A stretch of 64,000 nucleotides of DNA. Origin: Oscillospiraceae bacterium (lineage in GTDB: Bacteria; Bacillota; Clostridia; Oscillospirales; Oscillospiraceae). A program made the translations under genes and the position numbers. The DNA lies in contig JAFTGE010000081.1 of NCBI GenBank assembly GCA_017458085.1, positions 1-64,000 on the forward strand. The letters run 5' to 3'. Of this stretch, positions 52,691-62,981 are shown one piece after another. The notes under the pieces were generated by a model that was given only the letters and a program-made list of their open reading frames with translations, searched no databases and was not told the DNA's origin. How positions within the stretch are numbered: position 1 is the stretch's first letter; each line of letters opens with the position of its first letter.

Positions 52691-54385
52691 GTGACGCGGA
52701 TCGAACAATGGAATACCAATCGGCGGGCGCGGCTGATCGCGGCCCTGCTTTTGAACGCTGTCTTCCTCGCGGCAACGGTGCTGATCGTTCGGGTCGGCTT
52801 CGAGAGCAACGACGATCTGACCCTGGCTGCCTTTGTGGACGGGCAGATGGCCGCGCGCACGGCCTACATTCCCTACGTCAATTTCGTGCTGGGCCTTTTG
52901 ATGAAGGGTGTGTACACGCTTCTTGGCCAGGGGGTGGCCTGGCACACGCTGGGCCAGTACCTGCTGCTGTTTGTGAGCTTTACGGCCCTGAACATGGTCC
53001 TCAATGAGCGGCTGGGCATCGTGTACGGCTGCGCGGTCAGCACGGTGCTGCTGCTGTTTTTCGGCGCCGACGTCTATACGGTCATCAGCTATACCAAGAC
53101 CGCCGCGGTCTGCACCGTGGGCGGCATGGTTTTGCTGGTCCACACCATGGAGCAGAACGAGCGCCGTTGGGGGGCGGTCGTCCTCGGCGCGGCGCTGTGT
53201 GTGTTCGGCTTCATGCTGCGCAGGATGGAGTTTCTGCCCTGCTTCGGCCTGATGGCGGCGCTGTGCCTGCGCCGGCTCTGCGGTCTGCTGTTTCTGGAAA
53301 AGGGAACCGGTCGGGAAAAAGGCAGGGCACTGTATCGCTTCGCGCTGCCCTTCGTGTGTGTCGCGGCGCTGTGCGCTATGCTGTATCTGGTCGACTGGGC
53401 CGCCTGGTCCCGCGCCCCCTGGTCCGCCTACCGCGAATACGACGCCATCCGGGTCGACTACTCCGACTATGGCCGTCCGACTTATGGCGAAATGCCGGAG
53501 GAATATGCCTACCTCGGCCTCTCGGAGGCGGACGTGGAGCTGCTTTATGAGGGCAACTATTTTGACCCCGAGCAGTTTTCCGGCGCCGTGATGCAGTCGA
53601 TCACCAATGCGCGGGAGCTGCGTTTTCCGCATCCCTCCCTGGGGGAATGCCTGGGGCTGTTTCTGGATCGATGCCTGCCCGGTTTCTTTATCAATCTGCC
53701 GGTCTACGGCCTTCTGCTCCTGCTGGCGCTGTGGCTCTTCGGCGGGGCGCATGCACCGCGCGACTGGCTTGCGCTGCTGGCCGTGGCGGGCCTGTTTGCG
53801 GCGGCGTACCTGTATCTGATCTGGCGCGGGCGCTACCTCATTGACCGGGTGGACGCGGGGCTGTTTTTGGCCGGCGCGGTCTGTGCGGCTTATATGCTCA
53901 GCCGGGAGAAGCTTTCGCGTGAGCCTGTTATGACCGTGCTGACCCTGCTGCTTGCCGTCGGGATCAGCTGGTATCTTGTGCGCGATGACTATCGGGCAAA
54001 CGATCCGTGGGACAGTTCCGACGCACGCGCGGCGGTGGAGCGCCTGCTGGAGGACGGGGAGCATGTGTACCTTGCCAAGCTCGACACGGTGTCTGACCGG
54101 ATCTACAGTCCGTTTGAACCGGCGGGCAAGGGCTATTGGGACAGGATCGTGCTGCTGGGCGGCTTTGACTGCAACCATCCCGCCATCATGAACAATCTGA
54201 GACAATACGGGGTGGAAAACCCCTACCGTGACTGTGTCGGCAATGAACGCGTCTATCTGATTGAGGACGATATCGAGCTGACGCTGGCCTTTATTCACGA
54301 GCACTACGATCCCGACGCCGCGGCGGAGCTGGTGCAGCCGCTCAGCGACGAGACGGGACTGATGATCTACCGGATCAGGAAATGA
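52691..54385 (+). CDS. Multi-pass membrane protein, GT-C-like (paralogue 1)
   Basis: GTG 52691, eight bases after GGAGG, gives 564 residues beginning MTRIEQWNTNRRARLI, which lines up with paralogue 2 (MKRKEQWNRSAW). About ten TM helices, an early acidic motif SNDDLTLAAFVDGQ after TM1 (DD as in GT-C glycosyltransferases), an extracytoplasmic segment around 245-330, and a C-terminal soluble domain. That domain ends NPYRDCVGNERVYLIEDDIELTL...DPDAAAELVQPLSDETGLMIYRI. The function is not known; cell-surface glycan assembly is a reasonable guess. It follows galT by 19 bases. Confidence 0.75.
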   Translation: MTRIEQWNTNRRARLIAALLLNAVFLAATVLIVRVGFESNDDLTLAAFVDGQMAARTAYIPYVNFVLGLLMKGVYTLLGQGVAWHTLGQYLLLFVSFTALNMVLNERLGIVYGCAVSTVLLLFFGADVYTVISYTKTAAVCTVGGMVLLVHTMEQNERRWGAVVLGAALCVFGFMLRRMEFLPCFGLMAALCLRRLCGLLFLEKGTGREKGRALYRFALPFVCVAALCAMLYLVDWAAWSRAPWSAYREYDAIRVDYSDYGRPTYGEMPEEYAYLGLSEADVELLYEGNYFDPEQFSGAVMQSITNARELRFPHPSLGECLGLFLDRCLPGFFINLPVYGLLLLLALWLFGGAHAPRDWLALLAVAGLFAAAYLYLIWRGRYLIDRVDAGLFLAGAVCAAYMLSREKLSREPVMTVLTLLLAVGISWYLVRDDYRANDPWDSSDARAAVERLLEDGEHVYLAKLDTVSDRIYSPFEPAGKGYWDRIVLLGGFDCNHPAIMNNLRQYGVENPYRDCVGNERVYLIEDDIELTLAFIHEHYDPDAAAELVQPLSDETGLMIYRIRK

Positions 54386-54396
54386 GAGAGAAATCC

Positions 54397-56109
54397 ATGA
54401 AGCGCAAGGAACAATGGAATCGGAGTGCCTGGCCGCGCGTTCTGGCCGCGGTGCTGATCAACGCCGCCTTTCTTCTGCTGATGCTGACGGCCTTTGCACC
54501 CGTCTATGAGACCAACGACGACCTGCTCATGTCCAAGTTCGTCGACGGTCAGCTGAGCGTGAAGACCGCCTATGTGCCCTATGTGAATATCCTGCTGGGC
54601 TGGCTGCTGAAAATGCTCTATACGCTGTTTGGCGACGGCTTCAACTGGTATGCCGCCTGCCAGTATTTCCTGCTGTTTTTGGGCTTTACGGCCATTACCT
54701 GGACGCTGCTGCGCCGCTTTGCGCCGCTTCCGGCCCTGGTGATGACGGTGGTGATCCTCGGGGCCTTCGCCTCGGACTGCTATCTCAGCATGAACTTCTC
54801 CAAGCCCGCCGCGGTGGGCACCGTGGGCGGCATGAGCCTGATGCTCCACGCCATGCGCAACGACAGCGGTAAGGTGAGCAGAACGCCGCTGGTGCTGGGT
54901 ATTCTGCTGGCGCTGGGCGGCTTCTGCTGGCGCTGGGAGGAGTTTGGCGTCTGTGCGGTTTTGATGGCGGCGGTCTGCCTGTCGGCCCTTTTTGAAATCT
55001 TTGGCGAGAACCGGCATAAGCCCCGGGGACAGCGCCGCAGCGCGTCGCGGTATCTGGCGCCGTTTGTGCTGCTTGCTGCCCTGGCGGTGGGCCTTTATGC
55101 GCTCTTTCAATACGCGTGGAATCGCCCGGAGGTCAGATTCTACAAGCATTTTGACGACTCCCGCAGCCTGCTCATCGATTATGAGATCCCGGATTACAAG
55201 CTCATGCCGGAGGTCTATGACGAGCTGGACATGGACGAAAACTTCGTCTATATGATGAAAAACTGGAGCTTCTATGACACGGAGGTTTTCACGCAGGAGG
55301 CCATTGACACCATGCTTGCCGCGCGGACAGAGCATGTGCACCGCCGGACATTTGGGGAGTGTCTGGGCGTTTTTCTCAACAAGTGTCTGATGGGCTTTAC
55401 ACAGGACCGGCCCTTTGCGGGCTTTGCACTGTTCCTCGCGCTGTGGCTTGCCTGCGGCCGACGGCGCCGGGCCGGGGACTGGGCGGTCGTCATCTACATG
55501 GCGGGCATGTTCTTCGTGATGTACATGGCCTTCATTTATCTTGAGCGGTATCTGGCAAACCGGGTGGATATCGGGCTGTTTCTCGCCATGGCCATGGTGC
55601 TGAGCTTCCATCTGGAACCGGAGAAGCTCAGCGGCGAAAAGCTGCTGCTGACGGCGGTGCTGCTGCTGAGCCTGCTGATCAGCTACCGCGCCAACCGGGT
55701 GGTCTGCCTCTATGACAGCCACAACACTATCGAGGACAAGAGCTTTGAAAAGGCCGCGGTCGCGCGGCTGCTGGAGGATACGGAGCACCTGTACTTTGTC
55801 AAGGTCTGGTCGGTCGACCACCAGCTCTATACCCCGCTGGAGCCTGCGCCCGCCGGGTATGCCGACCGGCTGGTGCACATCGGCGGCTGGAGCATGCACC
55901 ATCCCGTGATCGAGGCGCTGCTGCAAAGCTGGGGGATCGAGAACCCGTATCGTGATCTGGTGAATAACGACAGCGTTTATCTCATCGACAACGACATTGA
56001 CCGCACCCTGGCCTATCTCCGCTTCGCCTATTACCCCGACGCGGCGGCCGAATTGCTTCAGCCGCTCAGCGACGAGACAGGCTACAGGATCTATCGAATT
56101 ACCGGATAA
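54397..56109 (+). CDS. Multi-pass membrane protein, GT-C-like (paralogue 2)
   Basis: From ATG 54397 (GAGAGAG upstream; ATG 54382 overlapping the previous stop is the alternative) it has 570 residues. It shares with paralogue 1 the start (RKEQWN), the TNDDLLMSKFVDGQLSVKTAYVPYVNILLGWLLKMLYTLFG block, the TKP-like KPAAVGTVGGMSLMLHAM block and the C-terminal NPYRDLVNNDSVYLIDNDIDRTL...YPDAAAELLQPLSDETGYRIYRI. The two are tandem duplicates that have diverged strongly in between. Same inferred membrane glycan role, without a known substrate. Confidence 0.75.
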   Translation: MKRKEQWNRSAWPRVLAAVLINAAFLLLMLTAFAPVYETNDDLLMSKFVDGQLSVKTAYVPYVNILLGWLLKMLYTLFGDGFNWYAACQYFLLFLGFTAITWTLLRRFAPLPALVMTVVILGAFASDCYLSMNFSKPAAVGTVGGMSLMLHAMRNDSGKVSRTPLVLGILLALGGFCWRWEEFGVCAVLMAAVCLSALFEIFGENRHKPRGQRRSASRYLAPFVLLAALAVGLYALFQYAWNRPEVRFYKHFDDSRSLLIDYEIPDYKLMPEVYDELDMDENFVYMMKNWSFYDTEVFTQEAIDTMLAARTEHVHRRTFGECLGVFLNKCLMGFTQDRPFAGFALFLALWLACGRRRRAGDWAVVIYMAGMFFVMYMAFIYLERYLANRVDIGLFLAMAMVLSFHLEPEKLSGEKLLLTAVLLLSLLISYRANRVVCLYDSHNTIEDKSFEKAAVARLLEDTEHLYFVKVWSVDHQLYTPLEPAPAGYADRLVHIGGWSMHHPVIEALLQSWGIENPYRDLVNNDSVYLIDNDIDRTLAYLRFAYYPDAAAELLQPLSDETGYRIYRITG

Positions 56110-56111
56110 GA

Positions 56112-56139
56112 CAAGGGCCGCTCTTTTGAGCGGCCCTTG
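56112..56139 (+). terminator. Hairpin after the membrane paralogues
   Basis: CAAGGGCCGCTC and GAGCGGCCCTTG arms (12 bp) around TTTT, directly after the stop codon. There is no T-run, so termination is uncertain. Confidence 0.6.
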
Positions 56140-56171
56140 CGTCGAAAAAGAGGAAATGCTTGAAAAATCCG

Positions 56172-56200
56172 TTGCAAATACCGGCGCGGAGACGTATACT
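56172..56200 (+). promoter_or_regulatory. Promoter of the acyltransferase/acyl-CoA ligase pair
   Basis: TTGCAA (56172-56177), 17-bp spacer, TATACT (56195-56200), 42 bases before the GTG start. Confidence 0.65.
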
Positions 56201-56242
56201 GATGTTTGGTTATTCGATACATTTCAATGGGAGGAAGCATTT

Positions 56243-57121
56243 GTGGAACCGAGAGAAAAAAAGAGAGGCGACCGTTTTGACGGGTACTGGCTGCGGGATG
56301 AAGCGCCTGCGCTGGGCCAGTTCATGGCATACCTCATGCCCAATCGTGCCGACAATGAGGCGCATATCACCGTGGATATCGACACCCGTGCCATGGACGC
56401 GTTCCTGGAAAAGAAGAACGCGGGGCTGGAAGCGGATAAGTATACCTATTTTCATATCTTTCTTGCGGCCATGGTCAAGTGCTTTGTGCTGCGCCCGCGC
56501 ATGAACCGCTTTATCGCCGGCAACCGCCTGTACATGCGCGACCATATCTCTGTCTCCTTTGTGGTCAAAAAGCGCTTTGAGGATAAGTCCGAGGAGGGCC
56601 TTGCCTACAAGAAGTACGGCGAAGAGGACACCATCGATACCCTGCACGCCTCCATCATGGAGGAGATCCACCAGTGCCGCCGCGAGGATGTGCTGGACAA
56701 CTCCACCGATATGATGACCAAGCTCCTGAAGCTGCCGCGCTGGGTGCTCAAGATCATTGTGGACATTCTCTTCTCACTCGACCGCAAGGGCAAGGTGCCT
56801 TACGATCTGATCAAGGCCGACCCGAACTATTCCTCCATTTTCCTGACGAACCTGGGCTCCATCGGCCTGGGCGCCGGGTATCACCATCTGAACAACTGGG
56901 GCACCAACTCCTTCTTCGGCGTCATCGGCAAAAAGCACCTGGCACCCGAATGGCACGAGGATGGCAGCTGCACGGTCCGTCCCGTGATCAGCCTGGGCCT
57001 GACCCTGGACGAGCGCATTGGCGACGGCTTTTACTACGCCGGCACCGTGCGTCTGCTGGAAAAGCTGCTGGCCAATCCCGAGCTTTTGGAGCTGCCCTTT
57101 AGCACACCTGTGGAATACTGA
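56243..57121 (+). CDS. E2-like (CAT-fold) acyltransferase family protein
   Basis: GTG 56243 behind GGGAGGAAGC gives 292 residues, without lipoyl or subunit-binding domains. The CAT fold is seen in PNRADNEAHITVDIDTRAMDAFL, KYTYFHIFLAAMVKCFVLRPRMNRFIAGNRLYMRDHISVSFVVKK, and SSIFLTNLGSIGLGAGYHHLNNWGTNSFFGVIG. Where true E2 enzymes have DHRxxDG, this protein reads DERIGDGFYYA, so the catalytic His is replaced by Glu. It is paired with an acyl-CoA ligase 35 bases downstream, suggesting shared work in acyl or lipid transfer. Activity is unknown. Confidence 0.85.
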   Translation: MEPREKKRGDRFDGYWLRDEAPALGQFMAYLMPNRADNEAHITVDIDTRAMDAFLEKKNAGLEADKYTYFHIFLAAMVKCFVLRPRMNRFIAGNRLYMRDHISVSFVVKKRFEDKSEEGLAYKKYGEEDTIDTLHASIMEEIHQCRREDVLDNSTDMMTKLLKLPRWVLKIIVDILFSLDRKGKVPYDLIKADPNYSSIFLTNLGSIGLGAGYHHLNNWGTNSFFGVIGKKHLAPEWHEDGSCTVRPVISLGLTLDERIGDGFYYAGTVRLLEKLLANPELLELPFSTPVEY

Positions 57122-57156
57122 TCCGCATATCGCAAGAGAAAAGAGGAAATCAGCAA

Positions 57157-58884
57157 ATGGAAATTACCGCAAAGCGCCCCTGGCTTTCCAGCCTGGGCGA
57201 GGTCCCCGCGACGCTGGACTACTTTCAGGGCTCCATGGTCGAGGCCGTGGAGAAGATCGCCGAGGCCTACCCCAACAACATTGCCTTCGACTTCATGGGC
57301 AAGTCCACCACCTATAAGGACATGGTGGCCAACATTGAAAAATGCGCCCGCAGTCTGCGCACCATCGGCGTGCGTGAGCATGACCGCGTCACCATCGCCA
57401 TGCCCAACTGCCCTCAGGCGATTTATATGTTCTACGCCGTGAACATGGTCGGCGCGGTGGCCAACATGGTGCACCCGCTGTCCAGCGAGAAGGAACTGGA
57501 GTTTTATATCAACGAGTCTGAGTCCGTCACGGTGGTGACGCTCGACCAGTTTTACCACAAGTTTGAGGCCATCCGTCAGAACACCTGCGTGGTCAACGTC
57601 GTCATCGCCCGCATCAAGGACGCGCTGTCCAAGCCCATGAAGGCCGGGTACATGCTCACCGAGGGCCGCAAGATCAAGAAGATCCCCGCCGACGCGCCGG
57701 TGATCCTGTGGGACGAGTTTATGCGTCTGGGCAAGGCATGCTTCTGGAACTACAAGGTCAAGCGCACGGCGGATGACGCCGCGGCCATTCTCTATTCCGG
57801 CGGCACCACCGGCACCACCAAGGGCATCCTGCTGACAAACCTGAACTTCAACGCCCTCGGCCAGCAGATCATCGCCACCAATCCCATGTTCCGCCCCGGG
57901 GACAAGATGCTCTCCGCCATGCCGCTGTTCCACGGCTTTGGCCTGGGCGTGTGCATCCACTCCATGCTCAGTCAGGGCGGGCGCTGCATCCTGGTGCCGC
58001 GCTTTACGGCCGAGAGCTATTCCAAGCTGATCACCAAGTACCGCTGCAACTTTATCGCGGGCGTGCCCACGCTGTACGAAGCGCTGCTGCGCCTGCCGAA
58101 CATGGAAAACGCCGATCTGAGCTGCCTCAAGGGCGTCTTTTCCGGCGGCGACTCGCTGTCTGTGGAGCTGAAGAAAAAGTTCGACAAATTCCTCTACGAC
58201 CACAAGGCGGTCATCCAGGTGCGCGAGGGCTACGGCACCACCGAGACCGTTACCGCCTGCTGCCTGACGCCTACCACCAAGGCCAAGGAGGGCAGCATCG
58301 GCATTCCCTTCCCCGACACCTATATCAAGATCGTCCGCCCCGGCACGGACGAGGAGCTGCCCTACGGTGAGGAGGGTGAGATCCTGCTTGCCGGGCCGAC
58401 GGTCATGAAGGAGTATATCAAGCACCCCGAGGAGACCGCCCAGACCCTGCGCAGACATGCCGACGGCCTGACCTGGGTTTACACCGGGGATCTCGGCACG
58501 ATGGACGAGGAGGGCTTCATCTATTTCCGCGGCCGCTCCAAGCGCATGATCATCTCCTCCGGCTACAACATTTATCCCGCCCAGTTGGAGAACGTCTTTG
58601 ACGCCAATGAGCTGGTGCAGATGAGCTGCGTGATCGGCGTGCCGGATTCCTACCGCATGCACCGGCCCAAGGTCTTCGTCACCCTCAAGCCCGGTGTACC
58701 CGCCAACGAGGAGACGCGTAAGGCCATCATGGACTACGCGGCCAAGCACATCGCCAAGTACGCCATGCCCAAGGAGCTGGAGTTCAGGGAGACCCTGCCC
58801 AAGACCCTGGTGGGCAAGGTGGCCTACCGCCAGCTGGAGGAAGAGGAGGCGGCCAAGCGCAAGGCCGCCGGCGAAGAAGCCTGA
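57157..58884 (+). CDS. Acyl-CoA synthetase / AMP-dependent ligase
   Basis: The 575-residue adenylate-forming enzyme has the P-loop-like A3 motif AAILYSGGTTGTTKGILLTN (about 209-228), MPLFHGFGLGV, A5 YGTTET, A7 YTGDLG, A8 FRGRSKRMIISSGYNIYP, and A10 lysine near PKTLVGKVAYR. It activates a carboxylic acid, probably a fatty acid, to acyl-AMP and acyl-CoA. The substrate cannot be read. It is the second gene of the pair with the E2-like acyltransferase; AAAGAGGAAATCAGCA precedes the ATG. Confidence 0.92.
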   Translation: MEITAKRPWLSSLGEVPATLDYFQGSMVEAVEKIAEAYPNNIAFDFMGKSTTYKDMVANIEKCARSLRTIGVREHDRVTIAMPNCPQAIYMFYAVNMVGAVANMVHPLSSEKELEFYINESESVTVVTLDQFYHKFEAIRQNTCVVNVVIARIKDALSKPMKAGYMLTEGRKIKKIPADAPVILWDEFMRLGKACFWNYKVKRTADDAAAILYSGGTTGTTKGILLTNLNFNALGQQIIATNPMFRPGDKMLSAMPLFHGFGLGVCIHSMLSQGGRCILVPRFTAESYSKLITKYRCNFIAGVPTLYEALLRLPNMENADLSCLKGVFSGGDSLSVELKKKFDKFLYDHKAVIQVREGYGTTETVTACCLTPTTKAKEGSIGIPFPDTYIKIVRPGTDEELPYGEEGEILLAGPTVMKEYIKHPEETAQTLRRHADGLTWVYTGDLGTMDEEGFIYFRGRSKRMIISSGYNIYPAQLENVFDANELVQMSCVIGVPDSYRMHRPKVFVTLKPGVPANEETRKAIMDYAAKHIAKYAMPKELEFRETLPKTLVGKVAYRQLEEEEAAKRKAAGEEA

Positions 58885-58905
58885 GTCGGCACAACATAAA
58901 CAGGC

Positions 58906-58945
58906 GAAATGGCTATAGCCATTTCTGTTCTTCAAAGAAGAACAG
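58906..58945 (+). terminator. Two adjacent hairpins after the acyl-CoA ligase
   Basis: GAAATGGCTATAGCCATTTC (self-complementary) and CTGTTCTTC-AAA-GAAGAACAG follow one another. No T-run on the plus strand, so this may be a weak terminator or mRNA stabiliser. Confidence 0.45.
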
Positions 58946-58976
58946 AATAAGGATTAACCGCGCGACGGAGGAAAGC

Positions 58977-59741
58977 ATGAAAGCAAAATCTGGATGGAAA
59001 ACCGTGGCGCTGGCCTGCGCGCTTGCGCTGCTGGCGGTCATGGCGGCCCTGCTGTGGCAGCTTGCCCACCGGGAGACACCGCAGGATGCCCGCTGGCGCT
59101 ATGCCGCCGGGGATATCCTTTGTGTCGGAGACAGCCTGACCAGCGGTACCTGCTTTGGCCACGGGCTGGAGGGCGCTGACATTCAGCAACGCTATTCCTA
59201 TTATCTGGCCCGGATGCTCAACGCCCGCGTTGACACGGCTGCGGTTCCGGGGATTTCCGTCTCGGCGTGGTTTACGGAGTACGCCGCGCGTTATGATTAC
59301 CGGGACTATGACACGGTGATTTTGTGGTTTGGTACAAACAACGGCCCGGCCAATTCGTTGGAGGCGGATGTTTTATCCCGTTCCGGGCCGGACGCGTACG
59401 CCGAGACAGAGACCGGGTATTACTGCCGCCTGATCGAAAAGATCCGGGCCGAGAATCCGGACTGTCTGATCGTGCTGGTGAACGTGTTTGCCTCCAAGGA
59501 CGATGTGGAGGAGGTCAACCGAGGCATCTCGTCCATCGCGGCGCACTACGCCCTGCCGCTGGTTGATATGTCCGACATGGGGTCCGAGGCGCACCCGGAG
59601 TACCATGCGGGCCTTCAGAATCCACACTTTGGCAAAACCGGCAACATTGCGGTGGCTTCCCGCATTGTGGACACGTTGGAGATTTGGTTTGCCGCCGATC
59701 CCTCTCGTGCGGAGTATGGTGTGCGCGCCCTGGCCGAATAA
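58977..59741 (+). CDS. SGNH/GDSL-type hydrolase, membrane-anchored or secreted
   Basis: The 254-residue protein has an N-terminal TM helix or signal (about 8-28) and an outer SGNH domain. Block I is ILCVGDSLTSGT (Ser in GDSL context), block III WFGTNNGPAN supplies the Gly/Asn site, and block V should be NPHFGKTGNIAVA near the C-terminus, where D-x-x-H reads N-P-H. Such enzymes remove acyl groups from lipids, peptidoglycan or surface glycans. CGGAGGAAAGC precedes the ATG. Confidence 0.82.
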   Translation: MKAKSGWKTVALACALALLAVMAALLWQLAHRETPQDARWRYAAGDILCVGDSLTSGTCFGHGLEGADIQQRYSYYLARMLNARVDTAAVPGISVSAWFTEYAARYDYRDYDTVILWFGTNNGPANSLEADVLSRSGPDAYAETETGYYCRLIEKIRAENPDCLIVLVNVFASKDDVEEVNRGISSIAAHYALPLVDMSDMGSEAHPEYHAGLQNPHFGKTGNIAVASRIVDTLEIWFAADPSRAEYGVRALAE

Positions 59742-59816
59742 GTCGGATGAAACGCGGGGAAAGTTTCAGGGTATTATCCTAAGCGGAAATAGAGAGACAG
59801 TTTTTCAGGAGAAGCT

Positions 59817-61349
59817 ATGGTGGAAGACTCAAGAAGGTTTAGGAAAGACGATCTAACTTATGGAGCAATAATGCTCCTCTATCTTGGGATAGTCGTTTTC
59901 TTGACGGCCAAACATGAGAACTGGCGAGACGAGGCGCAGGCTTGGCTGTTGGCGCGCGACCTGAATGTCATAGAGCTGTTCAGGCAAATGTCCTATGAAG
60001 GCCATCCCTGTCTATGGCATCTGATTCTTATGCCCTTTGCAAAGCTTGGCTTTCCGTATCGGACAATGAATGTAGTAAGTATGTTACTTGTCGCATCAGC
60101 GGCGGGATTGATGCTATGGAAGTCTCCAGTCTCACTCGGTTGGAAAATCCCCGTTCTGTTCGGTGGCGCATTTCTATATTTTATGCCAGTTGTTTCCCGC
60201 AGCTATTCGTTGATTCCGCTGTTTATATGTATAAATGCAGCAATCTATAAAAAAAGGCATCAGAGTCCGGTATGGTACGGTCTGTCTCTTGCATTGTTGG
60301 TACAGACTCATATCTATATACTTCCATTCGCAGGGTGGCTCTCGGTATTCTGGCTTTTCGAGGCCATAGATATCTATCGAAAATCGCGCAACCGCCGCTT
60401 CTTGATTCAGCAGGGTCTGGGGCTGCTGTTGCCATGTTTCAGTTTTCTTCTGTTTCTGGTACAGATGAGCGGGGTGCAGAAGTCTTCCGCATTTTTAATC
60501 CATTGGAAGGACAGCTTTTCATATGATACTGTTTTTAATCAACTGAATATTAGTCTGTTCGGTTTTAGAGGACTCTATATAAATCGCATGTTTCCTCGGA
60601 TCCTCTATACCAGGCCAAAACGCAGTTTTATTCTGATTCTGTTTTTCCTTTTTGCTCCGGTATTAGTTTTTTTCCTGGCGATTAAAAGACGCCAGAAGGA
60701 AGTGGCAAAAGCAGCGGGTATTTATCTTATGGCAACACTTTCTGGTCTATTTCTTATGCTCCTATTAGGGCGTACTGGCCTACAGAAAACGGCAATTTTT
60801 GCTTTCCTGCCGATTTGGTTGCTGTGGACCTCGTGGCGGTATCTGCAAGTGGATAAGCAAATGCTACGCTTAACGCTGGTGAACTATGTGGGACTTGCGC
60901 TGCTGTTCCTGATGATGAACAGCGCGGCAATTTATGATGTGCATAACTGCTATTCTGACGCTGCCGATTGTGCCGCATTCATACGAGAAAACTTGCCGAG
61001 TGACGCAACTATTTTCCAAAACAGCACGGCATATGCGTCGTCTGTTGTGGCTTATTTAAACGCTGACGGCTTATATAGTCTGGAGAGTGGGGAATCGGAG
61101 AGCTTTGCACAGTGGATCAATCGGGAGCCGCGTATTACAGATTATAAATCATTCTGTGAATCAGTTGAGAGAATACGCGCTGGAACAGAAACGGCCTATT
61201 TATTGATACAGATGAAATTTGTTGAACCGTATATAGATATTCTCACACATACGGATAGTGAAGATATACTATACTCTTCTTTTCTGGAAAAAGATCCTGC
61301 GCCGGAAGAATGCTATATTTTGATGCGAATTTCTATAAACGAAGAGTAG
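59817..61349 (+). CDS. Membrane protein, GT-C/GT39-like
   Basis: The 510-residue protein has about ten TM helices. After TM1 it has [41 protein letters not shown]. This DEAQ..D and GHP..W arrangement is like dolichyl-phosphate-type GT-C transferases, where the acidic residue is catalytic. The C-terminal soluble part (about 390-510) is outside. Codons are clearly more AT-rich than in flanking genes, so it may have been acquired separately. Lipid-linked sugar transfer to a surface polymer is inferred. Confidence 0.75.
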   Translation: MVEDSRRFRKDDLTYGAIMLLYLGIVVFLTAKHENWRDEAQAWLLARDLNVIELFRQMSYEGHPCLWHLILMPFAKLGFPYRTMNVVSMLLVASAAGLMLWKSPVSLGWKIPVLFGGAFLYFMPVVSRSYSLIPLFICINAAIYKKRHQSPVWYGLSLALLVQTHIYILPFAGWLSVFWLFEAIDIYRKSRNRRFLIQQGLGLLLPCFSFLLFLVQMSGVQKSSAFLIHWKDSFSYDTVFNQLNISLFGFRGLYINRMFPRILYTRPKRSFILILFFLFAPVLVFFLAIKRRQKEVAKAAGIYLMATLSGLFLMLLLGRTGLQKTAIFAFLPIWLLWTSWRYLQVDKQMLRLTLVNYVGLALLFLMMNSAAIYDVHNCYSDAADCAAFIRENLPSDATIFQNSTAYASSVVAYLNADGLYSLESGESESFAQWINREPRITDYKSFCESVERIRAGTETAYLLIQMKFVEPYIDILTHTDSEDILYSSFLEKDPAPEECYILMRISINEE

Positions 61350-61366
61350 AGAAGGAGGACATCGTT

Positions 61367-62920
61367 TTGAAACGTGTATTAATCATCGGCGGAGGACCTG
61401 CCGGCCTGACGGCCGCCTATGAGCTTTTGCGTCAGTCGAAGGATGTACAGGTCATACTCTTTGAGGAAAGTGACACCTTCGGCGGCATTTCCCGCACCGT
61501 GGCCTACCACGGCAACCGCATGGACATGGGCGGCCACCGCTTCTTTTCCAAGGCGCCGGAGGTCAACGCCTGGTGGGAGAGCATTCTGCCCGTGCAGGGC
61601 GCGCCCTCCAAGGACGATCTGCTGCTCGATCGTACGCCGCCGCTGGCTCCGGACGGGCCGGACCCGGAGAAGACCGATGAGGTCATGCTCATCCGCCGCC
61701 GGGTATCCCGCATCTTTTTTGACGGAAAGTTTTACGATTACCCCATTTCCCTCAAACCGGAGACCTTTAAGAACATGGGCTTTGCCAAAACGATGAAGTG
61801 CGGCTTTTCCTATCTGGGGGCTATGCTGCACAAGCTGCCGGAGGACAACCTGGAGAACTTCTACATCAACTCCTTCGGCCGTCAGCTCTATTCCATGTTC
61901 TTTGAGTATTACACGGAGAATCTCTGGGGCCGCCACCCCAGCGAAATCGACGCCTCCTGGGGCGCGCAGCGCACCAAGGGCCTGTCCATCATGGGCATCC
62001 TCAAGGACGTGTTCGGCAAGGTTTTCCACGTCAAGAACCGCGAGGTGAACACCTCTCTGATCGAGGAGTTCAAGTATCCCAAGCTCGGCCCCGGCCAGTT
62101 GTGGGAGGTCGTGGCCGACAAGGTGCAGGCCATGGGCGGCACCATTGTCAAGAATGCACAGGTCACAGGCGTGGAGAAGGAGGGCAACCGTATCGTTGCG
62201 CTCACCTGCGCCGACGGCAGGCGCTTTGAAGGGGACTATGTCATCTCCTCCATGCCCATCCGGGACCTGGTGGGCGGCATGAACGATGTCCCCGCCGAAC
62301 CCGCGCGCATCGCGGCGGGCTTACCCTACCGGGATTATATGACCCTGGGCGTGCTGGTGAAGAAGCTGGCCCTGGTCAACAAAACGAACCTGACCACAGT
62401 AGGGGACATTGTTCCGGATTGCTGGGTCTATGTGCAGGATCGCAGTGTGAAGATGGGCCGCTTCCAGATCTACAACAACTGGAGCCCGTATCTGGTGAAG
62501 GATCTGGAGAACACCGTGTGGGTCGGCCTTGAGTATTTCTGCAACGAGGGCGACGCGTTCTGGAACCAGAGCGAGGAGGAGTTTGCCCGGCTGGGCGTGG
62601 AGGAGATGCTGCGCATCGGTCTGATCACCGACGCCTCCCAGGTGCTGGACACGCATATGGAAAAGGTCAAGAAGGCATACCCCGCCTATTTTGACACCTA
62701 TGCCGAGATGGACAAGCTGGTCGACTGGCTCAACACCATCGACAACCTCTACTGTGTTGGCCGTAACGGGCAGCACCGCTATAACAACCTGGACCACTCC
62801 ATGATGACCTCCTTTGAGGCGGTCCGCTGCCTGCTCTCCGGCAGCACGGATAAGAGCGCCTTGTGGAGCGTGAACACCGAGAAGGAGTACCACGAGGAAA
62901 AGAATAACACCGCACCGTAA
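61367..62920 (+). CDS. FAD-dependent oxidoreductase, UDP-galactopyranose mutase-like
   Basis: TTG 61367 (GGAGG nine bases before) starts the protein at [22 protein letters not shown], the dinucleotide-binding motif; upstream codons belong to the previous gene's end. The 517 residues continue with [49 protein letters not shown], and [31 protein letters not shown]. The C-terminal [21 protein letters not shown] closes the FAD site. This subgroup sits in glycan clusters and resembles UGM and protoporphyrinogen oxidase-like enzymes; the substrate is unknown. Confidence 0.85.
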   Translation: MKRVLIIGGGPAGLTAAYELLRQSKDVQVILFEESDTFGGISRTVAYHGNRMDMGGHRFFSKAPEVNAWWESILPVQGAPSKDDLLLDRTPPLAPDGPDPEKTDEVMLIRRRVSRIFFDGKFYDYPISLKPETFKNMGFAKTMKCGFSYLGAMLHKLPEDNLENFYINSFGRQLYSMFFEYYTENLWGRHPSEIDASWGAQRTKGLSIMGILKDVFGKVFHVKNREVNTSLIEEFKYPKLGPGQLWEVVADKVQAMGGTIVKNAQVTGVEKEGNRIVALTCADGRRFEGDYVISSMPIRDLVGGMNDVPAEPARIAAGLPYRDYMTLGVLVKKLALVNKTNLTTVGDIVPDCWVYVQDRSVKMGRFQIYNNWSPYLVKDLENTVWVGLEYFCNEGDAFWNQSEEEFARLGVEEMLRIGLITDASQVLDTHMEKVKKAYPAYFDTYAEMDKLVDWLNTIDNLYCVGRNGQHRYNNLDHSMMTSFEAVRCLLSGSTDKSALWSVNTEKEYHEEKNNTAP

Positions 62921-62981
62921 CGGGTGCCGAAGGCATGCCGTGTAAGCGGGCCGGCCGATGGACGGCGGGAGAGATCGAGTG

